A program made the position numbers and the translations under genes. Positions 35,997 to 47,455 of a DNA stretch of 64,000 nt are shown here, one piece after another. The DNA is from Sapria himalayana (Eukaryota; Streptophyta; Magnoliopsida; Malpighiales; Rafflesiaceae). Under the pieces are notes generated by a model. The model was not told the origin of the DNA and did no database searches. It saw only the letters and a program-made list of their open reading frames with translations. The stretch covers positions 672,017-736,016 of the forward strand of contig JAREIK010002271.1 of NCBI GenBank assembly GCA_029783825.1, read 5' to 3'. Numbering within the stretch: position 1 is the stretch's first letter; each line of letters starts with the position of its first letter.

Positions 35997-38900
35997 GAAG
36001 AAGAAGGAAGAAGAAGTAAAAGAAAGAAAAGAAATGGAATAAGGGAATAAGAAGAAGAATAAAAAAATAAAAGAAGAAAAAGTATAAGAACAAGAAGAAA
36101 ATAATAGAAGTAGAGGAAGATGAAGAAAAGAAGAAGAAGATGTTGATGATAGTGGTAGTGGTGTTGATGAAGATGAAGAAGATGAAGGGGAGGAAAATAT
36201 GAATTAAGAATGAAGAAATGATGATAAAAAACAAAGATGATATTGATGTTGATGAAGAAGAAAAAAATATGATGAGAAAAAAAAGAAGAAATGGAGAAAG
36301 AAAAGTAAGAAAAAAAAGAAGAGGAAAAGAAGTAGAAGATGAAGTAAAAAAGAAAAAAAGTAATGACGTATAAGAAGAAAAATAAAAAATACAGGAAGAA
36401 ATAATAGAAAAGAGTATGGTGATGATGATGAATAAAAAATAATATGATGATGAATAAGAAGAAGAATATGATGATGATGATGATGAGGAGAAGATGAAGA
36501 TGAAGAATAATAAAGACAATGAAAAACAAAAGGATGATGAATAAAAGATGAAGAATAATTAAAAGAAGATGTAGAAGAGGAAGAAGAAAGAAGAGAACAA
36601 GAATAAGAAGAAATAGAAAAAGAAGAATATGAGGAGTAGAGGAAAAAGAAAATGTCAAAGTGAAAGATAAACAAGAAGATTAAAATACGAAGAAGAAGTA
36701 GAAGTAGAATAAAAATAAAAAAAGTTGGAAAAGAAAAGGAGGTGGAGCCGTGGAGGAGGAAAACAAAAGAGAAAAAAGATAAATAAGAATGATGATGATT
36801 AAGAAAAAAGATGATGATGATGAAAAAAAAAGATGATGATGATGAACATGTCAAGAGAGAAGAGTTGAAGATGAAGATGAAGATGATAATGATAATGATA
36901 AAGAAATCAAGTAAACAAAGAAGAAGAAGAAGAAAAGAAGAAGAGAAAAAGAAGAGGAAGTTGAAGAAGTAAATGTAGAAGATGATTATTATTAAGAAGA
37001 AGATAATTGAGATGAGGAAGATGAAGAAGAAGAGAAGATAAGAAGAAAAGGACAAATATATGAACATAAGAAGAATATGTTGAAAAGAAGAAGAGGAAGA
37101 AGAAAAAGAATAGAAGAAAAAGAAGATGATGATGATTAAGAGGATGATGATAATGATGAGGAGAGAAAATGATGATGATGACATTGAAGATGAAGAAAAA
37201 GAATACGAATAAAGAATGAAGAAGAATAAAAAAAGAGGAGTAGGAAGAAGATAAAGAAAAAGATGAAAAGAAAAAGAAGCTAAAAGAAGAAGCTGAAAAA
37301 GAAGAATAAGAAGCAGAAGCAGAAACAGAAGAAGAAGAAAAAGAAGAAGAAAAGAAGAAGAAAAAGAAGAAGAAAAGAAGAAGAAAAAGAAAAGAAAAAG
37401 AAGATGTTGAAAAATAAGGAGGGAAATAGTAATAAAAGGAAACTAAGAACAAGAAGAAGAAAAAAAATAAGAATAATACGAAGATGATGATAATCAGGAT
37501 GATGATGATGATGATGAACAAGAAAATGAAGAAGGAGATAATGAAAAAATTAAAATGGAAAAGAAGAAGAATAAGAAGATTATTTTGAAGAAGATGATAG
37601 GAAGAAGAAGAAGTTGTAGGCGATGAAGAAGAATAGAATAAAAAAAAGAATAAAAATAAGAAGAAGTAAAGAAGAAGAGGAGGAAATAGAGGAAGAAAAA
37701 AATAAAAAGAGGAAGACAAAGAAAAGAAGAAAATTAAGAAGATGATGATGAAAAAAAGAAGACGTAGATTAAGAAGAATAGAAAAGAAAGAAGAAAAAGA
37801 TGAAAACAAAAAAAAGTAAAGGAAGAAGAAAAAAGAAGCAGAAAAAAAGAAGAAAAAAAGAAGAAAAAAAGAAGAAAGAAGAATATGAAGAAGATGATGA
37901 AGAAGAAAGATAATGATAAAAGAATAAGAAGAATAAAAAGATGATAAAGTAGAAAAATAAGTATATTATAATTATAATGAAGAAGATGTTGATGATGATG
38001 AAAATGATAAAAAAAAGACGAAGAAAAAAAAGTCTGTTGAATAAGTAAAAGAAGAAGAATATGAAAAAGATAATAATAATAATAATTATAACAAGAAGCC
38101 AAAAAAATAAAGAAGAATAAGCAAAAGAAGAAAATAAAGAAAATGAGGAATAAAAAAAAGAAGAAGATGATGATGATGACAATGAAGAGAAGAAGAAGAA
38201 TAAATGATGATGATAAAGTAGAAAAGGAAGAAGAAGAAGAAGAAAAAAAGAAGAATGTCGATAATGAAAAGAACAAGATTATTAAAAAGAAGAAGATAAT
38301 GAAGAAAAAAAGATAAAGTTGAACAATAATGAGAAAAAAAAATGAAGAAAAAGAAGATGATGATGAAGAAAATAAGGAAGAAGAATAATGATGATGACAA
38401 AGAAGAATAAAAGAAGATAATGATTATGGTTAAGATTAAGATTAAGAAAATATGTGAAGATAAGATAAGAAAAGAAGAATAAAAAATGATGTTGATGATT
38501 TAGTAGAAGAATAAGTAAAAGAGGAAGAAAAAGAAGAATTAGACATAAGAAGTAGAGAAGATAATGAAAGAAATAGAATAAGTGGAAGGAGAAGAGGAGT
38601 AGAAAGGAAAATTAGAAGAATAAGGAAAAGAAGAGGTAGAAAAATAAGAGAAAGAAAAAAAAATAGATGATGAGAAGAGGTAAAGAAGAGAAGGAAGAGA
38701 GAAAAAATGAGAAGTGAAAGATAGAAAAGAAGAATATGAAAAAGAAGAGAATATAATAATGATGATGATGATGAGGTTGGGGATGAAAAAAATGAATAAT
38801 ATAAAGAATAATAAGGAGAATAATAATAATAATAATAATAACAAGTAGAAACAGAAAAGAAGAAAAGGAATAGGAATAAGATAGAGAAGAAGAAAAAGAA

Positions 38901-39575
38901 GATGATGATGAAAATGTGGAAGAATAATAAGAATAAAAGAAGAGATAAAAATAAGAAGAAAAGTGGATGAAGAAGAAAAAAAAATAATTAAAAAAGAAGA
39001 TAAAAAAAGAAAATGAAAAAGAAGAATAAGATAAGACTCTTAAGAAAAAGAATATGATGATGATGATAAAGATTAAGAAGATGAAGAATGAGAAGATAAA
39101 GATGAAAATAAAATATGAAGATGAAAAATAAAAACACAGAGAAAAAAATGAAAAAGTAGAAGAAGACTAAAAAGATGGTAAAAAAGAAAAAGTACAAAAA
39201 AAGAAGAGAAAAAAGAAGAAGAAAAAAAACAAAAAGAAGAGGTACAACAAGAAGATTATGATGATAATGAAGATGATGATGGTGGTGATGATGATGGTGG
39301 TAATGATGATCATGGTTGTGATAACAATGAGAAGATGATTACAAAAAGATCAAGTATAAAAGAAGAGATATGATAATAAGAATAAGATGTTGATAATGAT
39401 GAAGAAGAAGAAATAAAGATGAAGTAGAAGATGAATAATTAGTGTAAGAAAGAAAGAAGAAAAAGGAAAAGAATAAGATGATGATGATGATGATGATGAA
39501 TAAGAAGAATATAATGATGATAAGAAGATTATGATGATGTTGATATCATGATGATGAAGACAAAGAAGAAAAGAA

Positions 39576-39609
<34 letters not shown>

Positions 39610-40164
39610 ATGAGGAAGATAAATAATATAAAGATGATTAAGAAGATGGAGAGGAAGTAGAAGAATAAAAAATAGAAGAGGAGAAGAAGAATAAGAATAA
39701 GAACAATAAGAAGTAGAAAAAGTAGAAGAAGAAGAATATGAAGAAGTAGAGGAAGAAAAAAATGAAAAAGTGGAAACAAAGAAGATGAGGAAGAAGAAAA
39801 TATGATGAAGAAAAAGAAAAGAAGATGATGATAAAAAAAAGGAAAATAAGAAGTAGAAGTAGAAAAAAATGATAAGAATAAGAAAAGCTCAAAAAGGAAA
39901 TGAACAATAAGAAAAATAAAAGAAAAGGAACAAGAGAAAGAAGAAGAAAGAAGATGATGATGATGATGATGAAATGAAAGAAGAAAATAAAAGAAGAAGA
40001 AGAAGAATAATAATAATAATAATAATAAAAGAAGAAGTTGAAGAAGTAAAAGTAGAAGAAAGTGATAAATATGAAGAATATGAAAAGTAAAGAAAAATAA
40101 AACATAAAATGTAAAGAAGAAGAATTAAAAGATGAAGAAGAAGATGAATAGAAGAAGAAGATAT

Positions 40165-40195
<31 letters not shown>

Positions 40196-42301
40196 ATAAA
40201 GAAGAAGAGAATGAATGATGATGATGTTGAAGAAGTAAAAGATAAAGATGAAAAAAGAAAAATGGAGAAGGAAAAAGAAAAATAAAAAGAAAAAAGTAGA
40301 GAAAAATAGAAGAATAATAAAAAAAAGAAGTAGATTAGCTAGAACAAGAGGAAGTAGTCATAGAGAAAGAAAGAGATGAAGAAGAAAAAAAAAGAAGATA
40401 AAATGTTGAAGAATAAAGGAAAACAACATTGAAAATACGTAAAAGAAGAAGGATAAAAAAATGAAGAAGAAGATGATGAAAAATAATAAATGAAGAATGA
40501 TAAGAAAAAGAAGATGTGTCGAAGAAGAAGAAGTACTAGAAAACGAGGAAAAGGGAGAAAAAAAATAGAAGAAAAGAATAAGATGAAAAACAAGTAGAAG
40601 GAGAATGAGAAGACAAAGAAAAAGTGAAATTCGAAGAAGAGAAAATGAAGATGAAGAAAAAGAAGAAGTAGAAAAAAAATAAGATAAGAAGAAGTAGATA
40701 TAAAGAAAAAAGAAAAATGAGAAGAAGGATAAGGAAATGAAAAGAAGAAGAATGAAAATAAAAAGAAGAAGAATGAAAATAAAAGAGAAGAATGAAAATA
40801 AAAAGAGAAGAAGAAGAATGAAAAGAAAAGAAGAAAAGAATGAAAAGAAAAAGAAGAAGTTGATGATGATAAAATAGAGAGAAAAAACAAGAAGAATGAA
40901 AGAAGAAGAAAGATGATACTAATGATTTTGAAGAAGAAGAAGAAGACGAAAAGAAAAAGAAAAAGATGATGATGAAGATTTAAATAAAGAAGAATAAAAA
41001 AAAGAGAAAGTTGAAAAAGAATATGATGAAAGAAGAAGATGATCATGTAGAAGTAGAAGAGAAAATAACAATAAGAAGACCAAATTAATTGAAGAAGAAA
41101 AGAATAAGTAGAAGAGGAGAGGAGGAGGAGGGAGGAGGAAAAAATAAGAAGAAAAAAAGAAGAGAAAAAAAATAAAAGAACAAGAAGATTATGATGATGA
41201 TGATATGATGAGCAAAAATGATAAAAAATGAATAAAATATTAATGATGAAGTAGAAGAAGAAGATCATGAAGAAGAAGAAAAAAAATAAGATAATGATAA
41301 AAAAGAAAGAATGTTAATAATAAGAAGAGATATGAGAATAATAAAAGACACTGAAGAAAAAGAAGATAAATTTGAAGAAGTAAAAAAAACAAGAAGAAGA
41401 AGATGATGATGATGATTATAAAAAAGATAAAGAAGAAGAATAAAATGATGATGAAGATGATGATGATGATGAATACAATGACAATGATGATGATGATGAC
41501 AATGATGAATATGAAGAAGATGAAGATTTAGTAGAAGAAGAAGTGGTAGTAGTAGTAGAGGATGAAGTAGATATAAGAAGAAGAACCAGAGGAAGAAATT
41601 GATGAAGAGGAGAAGGGTGAAGAAAAACAAAAAGAAAAAGATGAAGAATATAATAAAAATAAAAAGAATAACATGATGATGAATAAGTGGTAGAGGAAGA
41701 AAAGGAAGGAAAGAAGAAGGTGTAAATCAAAAATAAGAAGGTTAAAAAGAAGAAGAATAAGATGATGCTAATGATAAAGAAGAGGAGGAGGAGGAGACGA
41801 TGAAGATAAAAAAAAGAGGAAGAAGAAAAAGAGGGAGAAGAAGAAAAATAAGAGGAATAATACAAAGAAGAAGAGGAAAATAAGAGGAAGATAAGAAGAG
41901 GAAGAAGAATAATAATAAAAATAAGACTTATAAGAAGAACATAATAATGATGCTGATGATGAAGATAAATAATAAGAGGATGAAAATAAGAAGATGATGA
42001 AGATGAAAAATAAGAAAAACATGAAGATGAAGATGAAAAAAAACAAGAAGAACAAGAAGAAGGATATAATAATTAGAAGAAGTAAAGAAAAAGATGATGA
42101 TGATGATGATGAAAATGGTGAAAAAGATAGTGAAAAAGACGATGAGGAAAAAAAAGAAAAAAAAGAAAAGAAGAAGAAGAGAAGAGAGAAGAAGAAGAAA
42201 AAAAAGAGAAATAAGAAGAATGTGTAAAAGAAGAAAAAGCATAACAAGAACAAGAAAAAATGATAAAAAATAAGTAGAATAAGTATAAGAAAAAGAAGAA
42301 G

Positions 42302-42336
42302 ATGATGATGATAATATGATGAATTATCATCATCAT
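42302..42336. repeat. Strand-switch hairpin at right end of array
   Basis: atgatgatgataat (42302-42315), a 7-nt loop, then its exact reverse complement attatcatcatcat (42323-42336). Purine triplets switch to pyrimidine triplets here and the array stops. Confidence 0.85.
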
Positions 42337-42384
42337 TATCATAAATTATAGTAAATAAGTATAAGAAGAAGTATAACTAAAACT

Positions 42385-42763
42385 ATTTATTTTTAAAAAT
42401 GTATTTAAAATAAATTATTGTAAATCATTTATATAAAAACAAGTATATATGAATACATATACAAATACATACATATGTGTGTGTGTGTGTGTCTATAATT
42501 GCATATGTGTGTGTGCGTGTGTGTGATGTGTAAATTAAACTAAGTTTTTGATTTTGAAAAATATATTTAAATAAATTTTTGTAAATTGTTTATATAAAAT
42601 CAATATATATATCATATATATATATTCTAATATATATAGTGTGTGTGTGTGGTGGTTTTGTTTGTTTGTGTGTATATGTAATTAAAAGTTTAAAATTTTA
42701 AAAATTTATTTTAAATTATTTATTATAAATTGTTTATATTGAAAACAAAGTGTGTGTGTGTGT

Positions 42764-42798
<35 letters not shown>

Positions 42799-42800
42799 AT
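42385..42800. repeat. Left inverted arm of MULE, with (TG)n-bearing units
   Basis: Three related units of about 130-170 bp each combine a shared AT-rich core (for example tttttgattttgaaaa...taaatttttgtaaattgttt) with a (TG)n or (TA)n tract (42476-42492, 42612-42650, 42750-42795). The core is the reverse complement of sequence at 46440-46505 and 46700-46770. The units therefore form inverted arms around the transposase remnant. Confidence 0.75.
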
Positions 42801-43229
42801 ATGTGTGTATACATATATAGATGCATGTGTATATTATGTGCATTTATTATACATATAAGTATATTGATGTATTTTGAACAATACTTTTCTAATTATATTG
42901 ATGCATTGACAATAGTGTATATATTTATATGTACACATATTCATTTATGGGTATGTAAATTAAGTATGTTTAAGTTAATTATGTAATTTTTACTTATGTC
43001 ACATATTGTAACATATTTATTAATTATTTTTGCTAATTCATAATTAAAATGACTAACATAGAATTTATGAAAATTATAGATTTCTTTTACATATTGAAAG
43101 AAAATGGATGGTGAGATATTTTTCTTCATTCATGAAGTTGTAGATTTGATCAAAAATAATGATGAATCAGTTGAATATAAGGGTTTCATATGAAATCTAT
43201 TCTTCTTCATCATGAATCATGTTTCACTC

Positions 43230-45240
43230 ACTTGTTAATCAGATATGTGTTGAAATGAGCATGGAGTTAAATTTTTTCAGCATTTATTTCACTGTAAATT
43301 TTGATCTTTCTTGTTTGCTTCCACTTGTATATGATACATTTTAATGAAACATATGTTGTATTTATCCGACCCCAATTAATGTTGCAAAGCAAGAAGTCTT
43401 TCAAATAACAAGGTATTATATTCTATATTTTCATGAATGTTATTACAAATATTTGATGTTATATTCAAAATTTCTTTATTATTAAATTTATATAATTTCC
43501 ATGTTTCATTGCATCTATAGATTGGCAATCATATACATTTATTAATTATCATAGCTTTTCATCAAGATGTGCTAAAGTATATGGTTCTACACTTGAGGTA
43601 ACTCTGTATGATAATACTATTATGGGGATAGGCCAAACACCTTTGAGTGCAAGTAAATATCATGATACAGTTTGCTTAATGTCTTTAGTTAGAAGATTTA
43701 AACATAAATTTAAGAGGAATTACCTAAGACACATGACAATGATATGAAATATCATTGATTGTCCTTGGAAAATTACTTGTCAAGCAATTGGAAATTCTAA
43801 AATTGTTCAAGTAGATACTTTCAATAATATTCATAATCATTCTTTAGATGATATTATTGTATATGTTCTTGTTAGACCTAGTAAATCATTAGTTATCATT
43901 GATAAAATCATCCAAATTATCTACTAGGAAAAATATGTAGGAATTGTATTCGAAATCATGGATTAAATATTTCTTACAATCAAGCATAGCATGTAAAGGA
44001 GAAGGCAAAGGAACATATATTTGGAGTTTCATATAATTATTTAAAATTTTTAACTTGGATGTGAGTGTATTGTTGAAACTAACTCAGAAAGTTTTGTCAA
44101 GTATACTAATCCTGAAGATGAGAATTCTGAGCAAATTTTGTTGTGTATTCCTATATCTATTCAATGTTTTGTTATGGATTATCGGCCAATTATTATTATT
44201 GACTCATCTTATATGAGTGGAACCTATGATGAAACTTTTTCTTTGCAATAATATATGGTGTCAATGATTTGATGTTTCTTTTAAATTTTGGAGTGATGGT
44301 TCGAAAAATTATGATAATTGGTTTTGATTTTTTGAAAATTTGAAAATAATTATTAATGATAGATATGTCATATTTGATAGATATCCAGCTCTTTTGCATG
44401 TAGTTTCACAGTTATTTGGTATTAAAAATCATACATATTATTATCATCATTTAAAAGAGAATTTCAATAGTTATTTGGGGAAACATAATACAAAAGAGAG
44501 GAAGGAGAAAGAGAATGCTCTCAAGTGGTTGGATAGTATTGCATATGCAAGGTTGGATTATGATTATGTTATATGTTTGATAGAACATGAAAAATTTAGC
44601 AACTTGGGTTGAATCAAATGAACTAGAATATTGAGACATCAAAATTCCCAAAAAAATGATCAAATAAAATGACAACTAATCTTGTTGAATCTTTCAATTC
44701 TTGGGTTCATGTGGAATGACATTGTTCAATTTATAGTTTTTTAACGAGGTATTAAACATAGTTAGGTGTGATATTGGTTAAGCATAAGGAAGAGACAATT
44801 GGTTGGAAAGGAAATATTGGTCCTAAAATTAAAGATCATGTAGTGTCTAATATTTTCAAAGGAAAATTATTACAAGTTTCCCAATTTATGAATGATATTT
44901 TTGCAGTTTTCATTACATCAGATTACATTAATGTAGGTATTATTAATAGGAAGTGTACTTGTAGAGGTTGAAAAATATTGGGTTTCACAAGTGAGCATGC
45001 ATGTGTAGCGTTACTTCAATAGGTCAGTTCATGATTATTTTGTTAATGATTGATATAAATTTTAAAAGCAAGAATTGATATATTCATGTAGGAATAGAGA
45101 CACATGACATGCCACCAGTTTGTGATTATGGTATTGTATGTGATATTTTGGGTATAATTCACTTCTATTTACTTCTTCCTAAGTCCAAACGTCAACCTAG
45201 AAGATCATAATTTTTTTTTTGATTCTCAAATGATGAACAA
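43230..45240 (+). pseudogene. MULE transposase (MudR-like) with SWIM zinc finger, broken
   Basis: Pieces in several frames: VNFDLSCLLPLVYD (N-terminal domain), CPWKITCQAIGNSKIVQVDT and HNHSLDDII (FLYWCH/WRKY-like DNA-binding region), FVMDYRPIIIIDSSYMSGTY (first catalytic Asp, 44201-44203), DRYPALLHVVSQLFGIKNHT with YHHLKENFNSYLGKHN (second Asp, 44376-44378), NLVESFNSWV (catalytic Glu, 44687-44689), VKHKEETIGWKGNIGPKI, and KCTCRG...SEHAC. The last is the SWIM zinc finger CxCx(n)CxH with the third Cys changed to Ser (44988-44990) and a stop at 44969-44971. The DDE residues are still readable, but frameshifts and stops separate them. Intact family members cut and paste DNA with a 9-bp target duplication. 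Confidence 0.92.
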
Positions 45241-45919
45241 ATAGATAGTATATTGTTGAAGATGTAATAAGAAAGGACGCAATAGAAAGACGTATAAAAT
45301 TTATATGGTTTGATGCATTTTTTTCTTTTTAATGTTACCTTTTGATTTATCTTGTTAACTCTTATTTATGACTTTTTATTTGGTTAACATATTTTTGTTG
45401 GACATTATTTCACTTAATATCATTCATACATGGTTTTGTTGGATATTGTATAAATTATTGATATGTATCCATGTATTTTAGGAACTTAATTATAAGTTTG
45501 CCAACATTTTCAATGTTTTTATTGTATTTTTTAATATTTGTATACATCATTATGATTTATATATGTCAAGGGTTTGCATTTTTTTTCACTGAATATGATG
45601 CAAGTATAATGCATTTTTAATAAAATAATCATTGGTTGAAATTGATGTTATACATTTCAAAATAGAATACAATATGTGTGTAATAAATGCTTTTTTTAAT
45701 GCTATGATATCTATGTGATGTAGTTTGTATTTATAAAGATGAATCGTTAAAATAAATTCATTTACATAATAATATTTGCACCTCATTTAATTATATGCAA
45801 TATGTTATCTTTATTATAAATAAAAAAAAAAATCTTGAATCTATTTTTTGATTACAAAAAATTATATGGTCAAGTATTTATTTTGAAAATAATTTTAAAA
45901 TTAATTATTTAAGAAAACA

Positions 45920-45998
<79 letters not shown>

Positions 45999-46380
45999 TT
46001 ATTTATTTATTTTCAATACAATAAAATAAAATAATCTATAGAAATATAAACTCATACATCTATATAGCAATTTGTTTGAACATAATTAAAGAATTACTAG
46101 ATTTTTTTTTCAAAACATAAAAGAGATGTATTTATATTCACTACATTATATTTGTTTGATTATTATAGTTTGAAAATAACTTATTAATAACAATAAATTA
46201 TAAGTGGAAATTTAACACAACTTTTTTAAGAAAAATGGAATTATATTATTTATTTATTTACTACATTTTCATTTTCAACAAAATTGTAAAAACAAAATTA
46301 TGACATTTTCATATATACTTACATATGAATTCTAATCATAAATTCATTTTCAACATAATTCTAAAAACAAAATTTATTAG
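45240..46380. other. AT-rich non-coding sequence inside MULE, with (TA)n tract
   Basis: No coding similarity. A pure (TA)n run of about 70 bp lies at 45925-45996. Confidence 0.6.
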
Positions 46381-46394
46381 AAACTTGTAAATAC

Positions 46395-46435
<41 letters not shown>

Positions 46436-46800
46436 TTTTTAATATGTACAATTTACAATAATTTATTTTAAATACATTTTCAAAATCAAAAGTTTTAATT
46501 ACATTTACACACAGAGACACACGCACACACGCACGCACCGCACATTCGCAGACACGCACACACCCACACACACGCACATGTATATATATGTCTATACATT
46601 CATCTTTAATATACACGATTTATAATATTTTATTTTAATTAAATTTTTAAAATTAAAAAATTTTAAATACATTTACATACACATATACACACACATTTGT
46701 TTTGAACATAATAAATAATTTACAATAATTTATTTTAAATAAATTTTCAAAATCAAAAACTTTTAATTGCATTTACATATATATACTTATATATGTAAAT
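46380..46800. repeat. Right inverted arm of MULE, with (CA)n-bearing units
   Basis: Units contain (CA)n at 46398-46432, a degenerate (CACG/CACA) tract at 46503-46578, and AT-rich cores (aatttacaataatttatttt...) at about 46445-46505, 46610-46670 and 46715-46775. The cores are reverse complements of those in 42385-42760. Confidence 0.75.
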
Positions 46801-46832
46801 GTGTGTGTGTGTGGGTGTACAGTAGTGTGCGG

Positions 46833-46865
<33 letters not shown>

Positions 46866-46912
46866 CATGTATAAAGTTTAGTCACTTTTTTTGAAAATTT
46901 AGAAACATGCGT

Positions 46913-46965
<53 letters not shown>

Positions 46966-47085
46966 CATACAAATGTACATAAGTGTATATGCAGATTTAC
47001 ACAAGTACAATAGTGTATATGGACATGTTTATATATGAATATATATATATATATATGCGCATATATATATGTACAAATAAACATA
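46800..47085. repeat. (TG)n/(CA)n and (TA)n microsatellites
   Basis: (TG)n at 46799-46813, (CA)n at 46834-46862, (TA)n at 46915-46962, and (TA)n at 47038-47056. Confidence 0.85.
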
Positions 47086-47427
47086 AAATTTCATAAGAGA
47101 AAACTCATGCACAGACTAACATTTTCAAACCACAAATTCATGAGAAATCAAGGAGACAAATTATTAGTGAGAAAAGGATGCGTAATTTCGGATGAGATAG
47201 AAGGTGAAGGGAAGAAGATAGAATTTACATATGTACCGTTTGTATACATACCGTGCCATTTATTGACATGAAGAATATGCAAGGAAGAAGATGCATGGAA
47301 GAAGATGCGAGGAAGAAGATGACGAGAATTCAAAATTCAGTGCAAACACATTCTGCTAGATTCTCAGAGGAAGAAGATGATGAGATTCTAGTAAATTCCC
47401 TAAGAGTTTTGGGCGAGGGGCGGGGAA
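47085..47427 (+). other. Normal-complexity island with 14-bp GGAAGAAGATGC minisatellite
   Basis: At 47277-47318 a 14-bp unit occurs three times (atgcaaggaagaag, atgcatggaagaag, atgcgaggaagaag). It is followed by a coding-like stretch (TRIQNSVQTHSARFSEEEDD then EILVNSLRVLGEG) to about 47415 that I cannot assign. It directly abuts the pyrimidine-strand array. It could be a fragment of a host exon or of a transposon ORF. Confidence 0.45.
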
Positions 47428-47455
47428 GAAGTAGTAGTAGTATTACTACTACTTC
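47428..47455. repeat. Strand-switch hairpin at left end of second array
   Basis: gaagtagtagtag is followed at once by tattactactacttc, a near-perfect 28-bp palindrome. Purine-rich triplets lie to its left and pyrimidine-rich triplets to its right. Confidence 0.8.

Larger units (their letters stand above)
35980..42340 (+). repeat. Giant GAA/GAT/AAT trinucleotide array, right part (6.4 kb)
   Basis: Same composition and purine strand as the left part; removing the LINE rejoins the two into one array of about 20 kb. It includes GGT/GAT-rich variants (about 39265-39325), many (GAT)n runs up to 8-10 units (for example about 40165-40195), and tandem 'gaagaatgaaaataaaa' units near 40740-40830. It ends in a strand-switch hairpin at 42302-42336. 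Confidence 0.97.
42385..46800 (+). mobile_element. MULE (Mutator-like) transposon, degenerate
   Basis: A MULE transposase pseudogene (about 43230-45240, + strand) lies between long inverted arms at 42385-42800 and 46380-46800. MULEs characteristically have long terminal inverted repeats of up to several hundred bp. Exact termini and the expected 9-bp target duplication could not be fixed because the arms run into simple repeats on both sides. It is flanked on the left by a purine-strand triplet array and, 0.6 kb to the right, by a pyrimidine-strand one. Confidence 0.75.

Noticed and set aside
18441..42340. A CRISPR-like or regularly spaced repeat array
   Set aside because: No constant repeat with unique spacers; units are simple triplets. 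The sequence is a plant nuclear genome.
35965..42342. Similar low-complexity ORFs, including ones of 300 or more codons at about 36.2-37.8 kb and 40.3-41.3 kb
   Set aside because: Same triplet artefact; runs of one or two residues and no recognisable protein.
42750..42986. Cys-Val repeat ORF (CVCVCV...)
   Set aside because: Translation of a (TG)n microsatellite.
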